Shown here: positions 22,423 to 31,517 of the stretch, in pieces | How the letters are laid out: every line of letters begins with the position of its first letter | Position numbering within the stretch: position 1 is the first letter of the stretch | Source: an uncultured Candidatus Actinomarina sp. | GTDB taxonomy: Bacteria > Actinomycetota > Acidimicrobiia > Actinomarinales > Actinomarinaceae | Direction of reading: 5' to 3' | DNA length: 64,000 nt | Assembly (NCBI GenBank): GCA_902619825.1 | Contig: CACNFT010000002.1 | Location: forward strand, 1 to 64,000 | The notes under the pieces: generated by a model | What the model saw: only the letters and a program-made list of their open reading frames with translations | Told to the model about the DNA's origin: nothing | The model's database searches: none | Program-made: the position numbers and the translations under genes

Positions 22423-23459
22423 ACTTAAACGAATTGACCCAAAGATTAATAGATATTGAATCAGTAACTGGTGATGAACAGGAATTAATCAATTTTATTG
22501 AAAGTTTTCTTCTGGATTCTGGATATAAAGGAAATATATTTAAAGATGAAGGAGGTTTGATTGTTAACTCTCCTGATTCAAATCCCAAAATAGCATTAGT
22601 TGGACATCTCGATACTGTTCCTATTCATGAAAGCCAAAAAAATTATTCCGATGAAGAAAATATTTATGGTCGGGGAGCTGTTGATATGAAGGCTGGAGTT
22701 GCAGTCATGATTCAGACCATACTTGATGAAAGGGAGAATGTAGTTGGTGTTTTTTATACAGGCGAAGAAGGAACTCCAGAACAAAATGGACTTAATAATC
22801 TAATGAGTAAATTGAAGGAGGACTTTTCTATTGAATTAGCAATTGTTATGGAGCCAAGTAGTTTAGAGTGTCAATTAGGTTGCAATGGGACACTTAACGC
22901 AACATTAGTTATTCCTGGTGTTTCAAGCCACTCTGCAAGACCTTGGATGGGAGAAAATCCTTTTTTTAAACTTAAAGAATTGAGTGAATTTTTATCAAAG
23001 AATGAAATAAAAGATTATGAAATTGATGGGTTAATTTACAAACAGGTAATTACTGTAACAAGAATAAATGGCGGAGTGGCAAATAATGTAACACCACCTA
23101 ATATCACTTTAAATATAAATTTTAGGTTTGTCCCTTCTTTTTCAGCTGAGGATGCAGAAAAATATATTACAGATGAGTTACAAAAGTTTGGAAATGTTAG
23201 TGTAAAAGACATATCCGTTGGAGCGTTACCAAATAAAAATCTAGATATAATCAACGATTTTATAAATTCTACAGGTCTAAAGGTTACGCCAAAACAAGGA
23301 TGGACTGACGTGGCGAGATTTACTAATGATGGCATCCCAGCACTTAATTTTGGGCCTGGTGATCCATTACTAGCTCATACTTCAGATGAATTTGTTATTA
23401 AAAATGAAATATTAGAATCTTATGAGATATTAAATAAGTTTCTTGAGAGTGTTACATGA
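22419..23459 (+). CDS. dapE: Succinyl-diaminopimelate desuccinylase
   Basis: M20 peptidase: LVGHLDTVP, YGRGAVDMKAG, TGEEGTPEQNG; directly follows dapD. Confidence 0.9.
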   Translation: MNLNELTQRLIDIESVTGDEQELINFIESFLLDSGYKGNIFKDEGGLIVNSPDSNPKIALVGHLDTVPIHESQKNYSDEENIYGRGAVDMKAGVAVMIQTILDERENVVGVFYTGEEGTPEQNGLNNLMSKLKEDFSIELAIVMEPSSLECQLGCNGTLNATLVIPGVSSHSARPWMGENPFFKLKELSEFLSKNEIKDYEIDGLIYKQVITVTRINGGVANNVTPPNITLNINFRFVPSFSAEDAEKYITDELQKFGNVSVKDISVGALPNKNLDIINDFINSTGLKVTPKQGWTDVARFTNDGIPALNFGPGDPLLAHTSDEFVIKNEILESYEILNKFLESVT

Positions 23460-23740
23460 GCGAAAATTTTAACATTGATGATATATCAAATCTTGCTTCT
23501 ATAGAGCTTAGTAAAGATGAAAAAGCCAAACTTCAAAAAGATTTACAAATAATTCTTGAACATGTTGACGCTTTGAAAAATATTGATGTAAAAGACGAAA
23601 AAATTGACATTCATCCTTTAAGTAAGGTCCTTGAATTGAGAAAGGATGAATCAAAAGAATCACTGAAACACGAGGATGCAATGATGAACTCTCCTGAAAC
23701 TAAGGATGGTCATTTTGTTGTACCTCCATCCATAGAATAA
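23456..23740 (+). CDS. gatC: Asp/Glu-tRNA amidotransferase subunit C
   Basis: 94 aa, ISNLASIELSKDEKAKLQKDLQIILEHVDAL; precedes gatA. Confidence 0.9.
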   Translation: MSENFNIDDISNLASIELSKDEKAKLQKDLQIILEHVDALKNIDVKDEKIDIHPLSKVLELRKDESKESLKHEDAMMNSPETKDGHFVVPPSIE

Positions 23741-23746
23741 ATAGAC

Positions 23747-25204
23747 ATGGCAGAGAAAATACCTTCAATTTCCAAGATAAATGAACTGTTTCAGAATAAA
23801 GAAATGAAACCATCTGAACTATTTGAACAAGTATATGAAACAGCTTCTTACACAGAATCCGTGCTTCATGCACATTTAGAATTATTTTATGATGAGGGTT
23901 TAAAATTGTCTAAAGAGTCTGATAAACGATATACAAAAAATGAGAGTTTTGGACTACTCGATGGAATTCCAATCGCAATAAAAGACAATATCAATATCTA
24001 TGGATATAAGACAACATGTTCATCAAAAATGCTTTCCAACTATGTTTCACCATATGATGCAACGGTTGTCACAAGTCTAAAAAAAGCAGGAACAATCTTT
24101 ACGGGAAAAACGAATCTTGATGAATTTGCAATGGGTTCCTCAACAGAAAATTCCGCTTATGGTCCTACAAAGAATCCTTGGAATCCTAATTTTGTGCCTG
24201 GTGGATCCTCTGGAGGTTCGGCAGCAGTAGTTTCTGCAGGATCGGCTGTAGCATCATTAGGAAGTGATACAGGTGGATCAATTAGGCAGCCTGCTTCATT
24301 TTGTGGAGTAGTTGGGTTCAAGCCAACCTATGGAACAGTCTCAAGATATGGATTGATAGCATTCGCATCTTCTCTAGATCAAATTGGTCCAATTACAAAT
24401 ACTGTGGATGACACTCGAATTATATTCAATGAAATTCAAGGTTATGACAGTAAGGACGCAACATCAATAACTCCTGAATACACAAAACTAGAAAATAAAA
24501 AAATAAAAGTCGGAATTTTGAAGGAACTTATGCAAGAAGGAGTATCAAATGAGTCTCAAAATGAAGTTAACAAAGTAGTCAATCTACTTAAAGAAAAAGG
24601 ACATGATGTGACTGAAATTTCTTTACCTCTTACTGAAATGGCGTTGTCAGTTTATTACCTTATTGCCCCTGCCGAATGTTCTGCAAATTTGTCAAGATTT
24701 GATGGTGTTAGATATGGCATTAGAGAAGATGCATCGACAAGTTATGAAATGATGAATAAAACACGCTCGGTTGGATTTGGTGAAGAAGTTAAAAAAAGAA
24801 TTTTATTAGGAACATATGCTTTATCTGCTGGATATTTTGATGAATATTATGGCAGAGCTTTAAAAGTCAGATCAAAAATTATTACAGATTTTAAAACTGC
24901 ATTCGACGAAGTTGATTTTATTTTATCACCAACGACTCCTACACCCGCATTTGGTTTTGGTGAAAAAACAAAGAATCCACTTGAGATGTATTTGTCTGAT
25001 TTATGTACAATTCCAGCCAATCTTGCTGGCCTACCAGCCATAAGCATACCAACTGGGTTATCGGAAAATAACTTACCCTTATCAGTACAGATAATGGGTA
25101 AGCCTTGTTCAGATTATTCACTCATTGATTTTGCAGAATCCATTGAGGAAATGGTTGAGTTTAATTTTTCTCCAAATTTATTAAAGGAAAATAATGAATC
25201 TTAA
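23747..25204 (+). CDS. gatA: Asp/Glu-tRNA amidotransferase subunit A
   Basis: PGGSSGGSAAVVSAG, GSDTGGSIRQPASFCGVVGFKPTYG. Confidence 0.96.
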   Translation: MAEKIPSISKINELFQNKEMKPSELFEQVYETASYTESVLHAHLELFYDEGLKLSKESDKRYTKNESFGLLDGIPIAIKDNINIYGYKTTCSSKMLSNYVSPYDATVVTSLKKAGTIFTGKTNLDEFAMGSSTENSAYGPTKNPWNPNFVPGGSSGGSAAVVSAGSAVASLGSDTGGSIRQPASFCGVVGFKPTYGTVSRYGLIAFASSLDQIGPITNTVDDTRIIFNEIQGYDSKDATSITPEYTKLENKKIKVGILKELMQEGVSNESQNEVNKVVNLLKEKGHDVTEISLPLTEMALSVYYLIAPAECSANLSRFDGVRYGIREDASTSYEMMNKTRSVGFGEEVKKRILLGTYALSAGYFDEYYGRALKVRSKIITDFKTAFDEVDFILSPTTPTPAFGFGEKTKNPLEMYLSDLCTIPANLAGLPAISIPTGLSENNLPLSVQIMGKPCSDYSLIDFAESIEEMVEFNFSPNLLKENNES

Positions 25205-26639
25205 GGCAACAATTGGAATGGAAACTCACGTTGAACTAGATACAAAATCAAAAATGTTCTGTTCGTGCGAAGTAGTTGAAACTGATGAACCTAATATTAG
25301 CGTTTGTCCAACATGCTTAGGTCTTCCAGGTGCTTTACCAGTACCAAATAAAACAGCCATTGAATATATAGTTATGCTTTCATTAGGTGCAAATTGTAAT
25401 ATTACTAATGAAGGCATGTTTCATAGAAAGAATTATTTTTATCCTGACTTGCCAAAAAACTATCAAATTTCTCAATTTGATTTTCCTGTAGGAGTTAATG
25501 GGTCTTTAGAAATTGTTTTAGATGAGGAGCTTCATTCAGTTGAAATTGAAAGAGTACATATGGAAGAAGATACAGGAAAAAGTGTTCATATCGGTTCAGG
25601 CAGAATTGATTCTGCAACCAGTACACTTTTAGATTTCAATAGATCAGGTATTCCATTAGTAGAGGTTGTAACTAAGCCAGTTATTTCAAATTCAAAAATG
25701 GCTGTTGCTTATATTGAAGAATTAAGACAATTAGTCATCGATCTCGGAATTTCTAAAGGCAAATTAGAAAAAGGAAATTTAAGATTTGATGCAAATATAT
25801 CTGTAGCAAACGAAGATTCAAATGAACTTGGAACTAAGGTAGAGATTAAAAATATGAATTCATTGAAGTCGTTAGAAAAAGCAATCGATTATGAAATCAT
25901 GAGACAGTCCAAGCAAATTGAAAAAGGTGAATCTGTAATTCAGGAAACTAGGCATTGGGATGAGAATAAACAAGTCACTATATCAATGCGTACAAAAGAG
26001 GGAAGTGCTGATTATAGATATTTTTCAGATCCAGATTTACCAAATATGATTATTGATGAAGAATTTATTAATAATTCAAAAAAGAATATACAAAACTTAC
26101 CTACAGATAAAAGAAAAACTTTAAAAGAATCTGGATTATCTTTATCAGATTCAAACTATCTAGATAAAGGTGATAAGTGGTTATATGATCTTTATTTGTC
26201 TACCGTTGAAAATACTAAAGATAGTAAATCAACATTTAATTTCCTTACAGGGGAACTACAGGGACAAATGAGGAAAGCAGAAATTGATGAATTACCTGAC
26301 TGGGTTGATTCAGAAAAAATTTCAAATTTAATAAATTTGTTTGAAACTAATGAGGTTTCTTTTACATCAGCAAAAGACATTCTTGCAAAATTGTTAGGTG
26401 AGGATATTGATCCTATATCTTATGCAACAGATAACAATCTTATCCAATCTTCAGATGATGAGGAAATAAAAACACTTGTGACTTCAGTAATTAAAGAAAA
26501 TCAAGATATTGTTGAAAGATTAGAAGACCCCGAAGACAAACTTGTTGGTTTTTTAGTGGGTCAAGTAATGAAAAGCTCAGAGAATAAGGTTAATCCTGGA
26601 TCTGTAAAAGATATCTTACTTAAAGAGTTATTTGGATAA
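25194..26639 (+). CDS. gatB: Asp/Glu-tRNA amidotransferase subunit B
   Basis: GMETHVELDTKSKMFCSC, RKNYFYPDLPKNYQISQ, KVEIKNMNS. Confidence 0.96.
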   Translation: MNLKATIGMETHVELDTKSKMFCSCEVVETDEPNISVCPTCLGLPGALPVPNKTAIEYIVMLSLGANCNITNEGMFHRKNYFYPDLPKNYQISQFDFPVGVNGSLEIVLDEELHSVEIERVHMEEDTGKSVHIGSGRIDSATSTLLDFNRSGIPLVEVVTKPVISNSKMAVAYIEELRQLVIDLGISKGKLEKGNLRFDANISVANEDSNELGTKVEIKNMNSLKSLEKAIDYEIMRQSKQIEKGESVIQETRHWDENKQVTISMRTKEGSADYRYFSDPDLPNMIIDEEFINNSKKNIQNLPTDKRKTLKESGLSLSDSNYLDKGDKWLYDLYLSTVENTKDSKSTFNFLTGELQGQMRKAEIDELPDWVDSEKISNLINLFETNEVSFTSAKDILAKLLGEDIDPISYATDNNLIQSSDDEEIKTLVTSVIKENQDIVERLEDPEDKLVGFLVGQVMKSSENKVNPGSVKDILLKELFG

Positions 26640-27096
26640 TTTGATTCACAATCATGGCTGAAATTAATCCAATAAATCCAGCCCCAAGATCATCGTAGAG
26701 AACTCCTAATTTCCCTGGAAGCTTCTCCAATTCTCCAACAAAAGATGGTTGCTTAAGAATATCACTTATTCTAAAAACTAGAAAACCAGACAATAAAGGT
26801 AACATTTCAGCTCCAGAACCTATTGTTACAAGACTCATTCCACAAATCTCATCTAGGGTAATCCAGCTTGGATCAGAGGATGCATCATTATCATCGACAG
26901 TTACAAAATATAAAATAATTAAAACAATAAATAATATGAATAAGTTAAGAGTGTTCCAAATCCCAAACAGATTATTACCGAAATAGATTTCAAATATTAA
27001 TAATAAAGAGGCAAAAGTGCCTCCACCCTTTTTATTTTTAAAAAATGCCTCCCAAAAAAGGCCAACCCCAAATCCTGAAGCAATAAATCGTTTCAC
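26620..27096 (-). CDS. pgpA: Phosphatidylglycerophosphatase A-like
   Basis: GGGTFASLL, DPSWITLDEICGM, VLYDDLGAGFIG. Confidence 0.8.
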   Translation of the reverse strand: MKRFIASGFGVGLFWEAFFKNKKGGGTFASLLLIFEIYFGNNLFGIWNTLNLFILFIVLIILYFVTVDDNDASSDPSWITLDEICGMSLVTIGSGAEMLPLLSGFLVFRISDILKQPSFVGELEKLPGKLGVLYDDLGAGFIGLISAMIVNQIIQITL

Positions 27097-27156
27097 AATT
27101 TGAATAATAGTATTTTTCTTGGATAGACCTTTTAAAAGGTGTAGTATTTATTTACT

Positions 27157-28071
27157 GTGGAAAAATCCGAATTTATATGGTTTGATGGTGAATTTGTAGA
27201 CTGGGACAGTGCTCAGATAAATGTAATGACACATACTCTGCATTATGGAACAGGTGTGTTTGAAGGTATAAGAGCAAGAAATACAGATAAAGGTGTCTCA
27301 ATTTTTAGACTTAATGACCATGTTGATAGATTATTTGCTTCAGCTGATTCGTATAATTTAAAAATTCCGTACACTAAAGAAGTTATCTTCGAAGCAATAA
27401 AAGATGTTGTGAGTAAAAACAAGCTTGAATCGGCATACATCAGACCATTAGTTTTTTTTGGCGAGGGAGAAATGGGACTTCTTCCAAAGGATGTTCCTGT
27501 AAGGGTTTCAATAGCAGCTTGGTACTGGGGAGCTTATTTAGGCGACGAGGCAGTCAATCAAGGTGTCAACGTTTGTATTTCAAGATGGAGAAGAATTAGT
27601 CCAACGAGTTTTATACCTTTAGCTAAAGGTGTGGGAGGCTACATGAACTCCACATTAGCAAAGATTGATGCTGTTGAGAATGGTTATGATGACGCAATAA
27701 TGTTGGGTGATGACGGAACAGTTGCTGAAGGCAGTGGACAAAATATTTTTATTGTTAAAGATAATAATATTTTCACACCTCCAAATTCCACAGGTGCCCT
27801 AAATGGAATTACCAGAAGAACAGTAATTGAGATTGCTGAACAGAAAAATATACCAATTGAAGAAAAAAACCTTACTGTTGATGATCTTAAAACTGCGGAT
27901 GAGGTATTTTTTACTGGAACCGCAACGGGTGTTATTGGAGTAGTGAGTATTGATAAAGATGATATATCTGATGGACAGGTTGGAAAAATCACCTCAGACA
28001 TAATTGATTCATATGAAGATGTGGTTAATGCAAAGGACGATAATTTTAAATCATATATAACATTGATTTAA
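27157..28071 (+). CDS. ilvE: Branched-chain amino acid aminotransferase
   Basis: MTHTLHYGTGVFEGIRA, AYIRPLVFFGEGEMGL, GVGGYMNSTLAKIDAVENGYDDAIML. Confidence 0.9.
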   Translation: MEKSEFIWFDGEFVDWDSAQINVMTHTLHYGTGVFEGIRARNTDKGVSIFRLNDHVDRLFASADSYNLKIPYTKEVIFEAIKDVVSKNKLESAYIRPLVFFGEGEMGLLPKDVPVRVSIAAWYWGAYLGDEAVNQGVNVCISRWRRISPTSFIPLAKGVGGYMNSTLAKIDAVENGYDDAIMLGDDGTVAEGSGQNIFIVKDNNIFTPPNSTGALNGITRRTVIEIAEQKNIPIEEKNLTVDDLKTADEVFFTGTATGVIGVVSIDKDDISDGQVGKITSDIIDSYEDVVNAKDDNFKSYITLI

Positions 28072-28487
28072 TGCCTCAAGAACCAAATATCAATTTAGAT
28101 AAAATTAAAAGAATCAACGACCCGGTAATGCCTGTCCCAAGGAAAAACTCTAAAAGACTTGCAGAAAATCTTGATCCAAACGACGAAGAAGTTTTTGGAA
28201 GTACTGGACCAGACAGCGGTTTTGCATTAAAAATAGTGAACAAGTACAAAACTTTATGGGGTAACCATCCAAGAAATAAATTAGTTTCATCGATTGTTAC
28301 AACCCTAATGATTAATAGAGCAGCTCATTTTGGTAGAGCTCCAACAGTATATGATCTTCACCATATATTGGGTATATTAAGAATAACTGAAAATTGCCTT
28401 GGTGATCTATCTGAAGAATTGTTAATTAAATGCTCTAAGGAAAAAAATAAAGGCACACACCTTTTATCAATATTTAATTTTTACTAA
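28071..28487 (+). CDS. Conserved hypothetical protein
   Basis: 138 aa; 1-nt overlap (TAATG) with ilvE stop. Confidence 0.6.
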   Translation: MPQEPNINLDKIKRINDPVMPVPRKNSKRLAENLDPNDEEVFGSTGPDSGFALKIVNKYKTLWGNHPRNKLVSSIVTTLMINRAAHFGRAPTVYDLHHILGILRITENCLGDLSEELLIKCSKEKNKGTHLLSIFNFY

Positions 28488-28525
28488 ACACTCTATTTTT
28501 CTAATGCCTTAATATTGTTAAAAGT

Positions 28526-29293
28526 ATGAAAATTGTAAGAGCAAAACATCAAAATGAAATCTTTTATGGAGAGATAATTGACGACAAAGTTGTTCGTTAC
28601 GAGGGATCACCTCTAGTTATCTGGGAAAGTACAGAAGAAATCTATGAACTTGATGAAATTGAATTATTAGCACCAGTCTTACCATCAAAAGTTGTTGCAG
28701 TAGCAAAAAACTATGCAAAACATGCTGAGGAAATGGGTTTGCCTGGATATGAGTATCAGGCAGATAATCCAGTATTTTTTATTAAACCTTCAACCTCGGT
28801 AATTGGCACTGGTCAAAATATAATATATCCAAAAATAGGTCAACATGTTGATCATGAAGCAGAACTAGCACTAGTGATTTCAAAAGTCAGTAAAAATATT
28901 TCTAGAGAAAATTGGACGGAACATGTCCTTGGATTAACTGCAGCTAATGATTTATCAGAAAGAGTATTACAAGGCAAAACAGGTCACTTTACAAGAGCAA
29001 AGGGTTTTGACACATTTTGTCCTTTGGGACCATTTATCCAAACAGAGTTCACAAATAATCCAGAACTCAACATTAAAGCATTTGTCAATGGTGAACTTAA
29101 ACAGGATGGAAACAGTCGAGATATGATATATTCAATCGGTGAAATATTAGAATTTGTTACTTCAATTATGACATTACTTCCAGGAGATGTTGTTATGACG
29201 GGTACACCTGAAGGGGTTAGTCAAGTTAAGCCTGGAGATGAAATTAAAATTGAAATTGAGACACTTGGAACCTTAATAAATTCAGTTGAGTAA
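28526..29293 (+). CDS. Fumarylacetoacetate hydrolase family protein
   Basis: VAVAKNYAKHAEEMG, HEAELALVISK, ANDLSER, GDVVMTGTPEGV. Confidence 0.9.
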   Translation: MKIVRAKHQNEIFYGEIIDDKVVRYEGSPLVIWESTEEIYELDEIELLAPVLPSKVVAVAKNYAKHAEEMGLPGYEYQADNPVFFIKPSTSVIGTGQNIIYPKIGQHVDHEAELALVISKVSKNISRENWTEHVLGLTAANDLSERVLQGKTGHFTRAKGFDTFCPLGPFIQTEFTNNPELNIKAFVNGELKQDGNSRDMIYSIGEILEFVTSIMTLLPGDVVMTGTPEGVSQVKPGDEIKIEIETLGTLINSVE

Positions 29294-29296
29294 ATT

Positions 29297-30604
29297 ATGA
29301 AATTAAGAATTGCGCCATCACCTACCGGAGAGCTTCATATTGGCAATGCAAGAACAGCATTATTTAACTGGCTTTATGCAAGAAAAAATAAGGGTAAATT
29401 TCTTCTTAGAATTGACGATACTGATACTGAAAGAAGCACCCCAGAATATATTGAAAATATTGTACAAAATCTTTCATGGCTTGGTATCGATTGGGATGAG
29501 GGTTATGAATTAAATGATTCAAATTCTTATAAACAGTCAGATAGATTTGGAAGGTATGAGGAAATAGCAAATCAACTACTGGAAAATGATTTTGCATATA
29601 AAGATGATGGAGCAGTGAGGTTTAGAGTTCAAAAAGATAAAGAAATATTTTTCCAAGACTACATAAGAGGAGATATGAAATTTAATACCAATGATGTTGA
29701 GGATTTTGTAATTTTAAGATCTGATAAAAGCCCAACATATCACTTAGCTTCGACTGTAGATGATATTGACTATGAAATAACAATAATTGCTAGAGGAGAG
29801 GACATCCTTTCTTCCACTCCAAAACATATAATGATAATGAATGCATTAAATGCAAAAGTTCCTGATTTTTGCCATCTTCCTTTGTTGTTTGGTCCAGACG
29901 GAAAAAAATTAAGTAAAAGACATGGCGACACTTCAGTCTCGTCTTTTAGAGAACGTGGAGTTTTATCTGAAACAATGTTTAATTATATGTCGATTCTTGG
30001 TTGGTCCCCAGGAAATGATTTAGAAATATTTGATAAAGAATTTGCAATTAATAATTTTGATTTAAAAAATGTTTTAGCTAACCCAGCAATTTTTGATACA
30101 CAAAAGCTTCTTTGGATGAATGGTCAATATATAAGAGAGTTTGATGAAAAAACATTTAATAAGATTGCTCTTGAGACAATTGAAACTTCATTATCAAGGG
30201 AGCTATTTAGCGAGGAAATTGAAAGGATGAATTTAATTCTTTCTGTTGTCCAAGAGCGCCTTGAAACATTAAATGACCTTACAGGACAAGTAAAATTTTT
30301 ACTCGATGAACCTTTTAATGTTGACAAGGACGAATGGGATGAAGTTAATTCAAAATCTGCACAGGATTATCTTACGAACATTCGAGAACAATTTAAAACG
30401 ATGAAAGATTTCGAACTAGACAAAATTGAAGCAATGATGCGTGAACAATTAAAGAAACTTGATTTAAAACCTAAAGAAGGATTCCAGGCTGCAAGAGTTG
30501 CAATAACTGGTACAAAAATAAGTCCACCGTTATTTGAATCCATTTATGCACTAGGTCAATCTTCTACAATTGCAAGAATTGCCGAAAAGATTGATAATTT
30601 GTAA
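29297..30604 (+). CDS. gltX: Glutamyl-tRNA synthetase
   Basis: RIAPSPTGELHIGNARTALFNWL (HIGH), RIDDTDTERS, KKLSKRHGDTSV (KMSKS). Confidence 0.95.
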   Translation: MKLRIAPSPTGELHIGNARTALFNWLYARKNKGKFLLRIDDTDTERSTPEYIENIVQNLSWLGIDWDEGYELNDSNSYKQSDRFGRYEEIANQLLENDFAYKDDGAVRFRVQKDKEIFFQDYIRGDMKFNTNDVEDFVILRSDKSPTYHLASTVDDIDYEITIIARGEDILSSTPKHIMIMNALNAKVPDFCHLPLLFGPDGKKLSKRHGDTSVSSFRERGVLSETMFNYMSILGWSPGNDLEIFDKEFAINNFDLKNVLANPAIFDTQKLLWMNGQYIREFDEKTFNKIALETIETSLSRELFSEEIERMNLILSVVQERLETLNDLTGQVKFLLDEPFNVDKDEWDEVNSKSAQDYLTNIREQFKTMKDFELDKIEAMMREQLKKLDLKPKEGFQAARVAITGTKISPPLFESIYALGQSSTIARIAEKIDNL

Positions 30605-30642
30605 CAAATAATATATAAGTTACTATATTCTTATACAAATAC

Positions 30643-30715
30643 GGCCCCGTCGTCCAGAGGCCTAGGACGCTGGGTTTTCAACCCAGAAACGCCGGTTCGA
30701 ATCCGGTCGGGGCTG
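30643..30715 (+). tRNA. tRNA-Glu (TTC)
   Basis: Acceptor GGCCCCG/CGGGGCT, anticodon arm CTGGG-TTTTCAA-CCCAG, T arm GCCGGTTCGAATCCGGT. Confidence 0.95.
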
Positions 30716-30722
30716 CTACCTT

Positions 30723-30794
30723 TCGGGGATGGTGTAATTGGCAACACAATGGGTTCTGGTCCCATCGTTGAGGGTTCAAGTCCTTCTCCCCGAG
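30723..30794 (+). tRNA. tRNA-Gln (CTG)
   Basis: Acceptor TCGGGGA/TCCCCGA, anticodon arm ATGGG-TTCTGGT-CCCAT, T loop GGTTCAAGTCC. Confidence 0.93.
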
Positions 30795-30798
30795 CAGA

Positions 30799-30871
30799 GG
30801 CCCCGTCGTCTAGAGGCCTAGGACGCCGCCCTCTCAAGGCGGAAACGCCGGTTCAAATCCGGTCGGGGCTG
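30799..30871 (+). tRNA. tRNA-Glu (CTC)
   Basis: Acceptor GGCCCCG/CGGGGCT, anticodon arm CCGCC-CTCTCAA-GGCGG, T arm GCCGGTTCAAATCCGGT. Confidence 0.95.
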
Positions 30872-31474
30872 CTAAAACTCTAAATTTTTAGACCATCTTG
30901 GTCTATGCTGAAGAAAATTATTGAAATCTTCTTCGTCATCTATCTCAAAACTAAATTCTTTATTAAATGATTTTTTGATATCTAAATTTTCTTGAAGAAA
31001 AATATTCATGTGATTATCAAAACTATTTTTACCATACATTAATTTTTTAATTTTAATATTTCCCCCAAGTAGAGGAGTTCCGCTATCTTTACTTGAACAA
31101 ATTACAATCTGGGATGACTTGCATTCTTTTATCCATTCTTGTGCATAAAAATTGTTTAGGTATGGCAGGTCAGCATGGCAGATAGTCCAATATTCATATT
31201 CATAAGAATGAAGAAACTCTTCGAGCTCAAAATTTAAACCCTTTTTTCTGGTTGAGAATGTCTCAATATTATTGTTCTTACAATAATCAATAACAAGCTC
31301 ATCATTTGTGATACAAACAATTTTTGTGTATTCATTTTCAAATGATTTCACTATATTTTTAAACATTCCTTTTGAAAGTTCTATTCTTTTTTCGACACTC
31401 AGAATATTTTCAAGTCTAGACATAGGATTTTTAAAATTTCTTACGGGGATACCTATCAAAAAATTTTTTAACAT
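30872..31474 (-). CDS. 2-phospho-L-lactate/phosphoenolpyruvate guanylyltransferase-like (CofC/FbiD, coenzyme F420)
   Basis: IPVRNFKNPMSRLENILSVEKRIELSKGM, HADLPYLN, SSKDSGTPLLGGN, YGKNSFDNHMN, FEIDDEEDF; stop abuts the tRNA-Glu 3' end. Confidence 0.7.
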   Translation of the reverse strand: MLKNFLIGIPVRNFKNPMSRLENILSVEKRIELSKGMFKNIVKSFENEYTKIVCITNDELVIDYCKNNNIETFSTRKKGLNFELEEFLHSYEYEYWTICHADLPYLNNFYAQEWIKECKSSQIVICSSKDSGTPLLGGNIKIKKLMYGKNSFDNHMNIFLQENLDIKKSFNKEFSFEIDDEEDFNNFLQHRPRWSKNLEF

Positions 31475-31517
31475 TACAACACTTTACATATTCCATGCTA
31501 TTAAGTTATATATTGAA

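Noticed and set aside
30631-30837. 68-aa minus-strand ORF (MRGRRPRPLDDGASARGEG...)
   Set aside because: Antisense translation of the tRNA-Glu/Gln/Glu cluster; the GC-rich tRNA sequence creates a spurious ORF.
31308-31517. 70-aa N-terminal extension of pyruvate kinase in the ORF track
   Set aside because: Overlaps CofC-like gene antisense; pyruvate kinase homology begins at MTRKTKIIATVGPS (31518).
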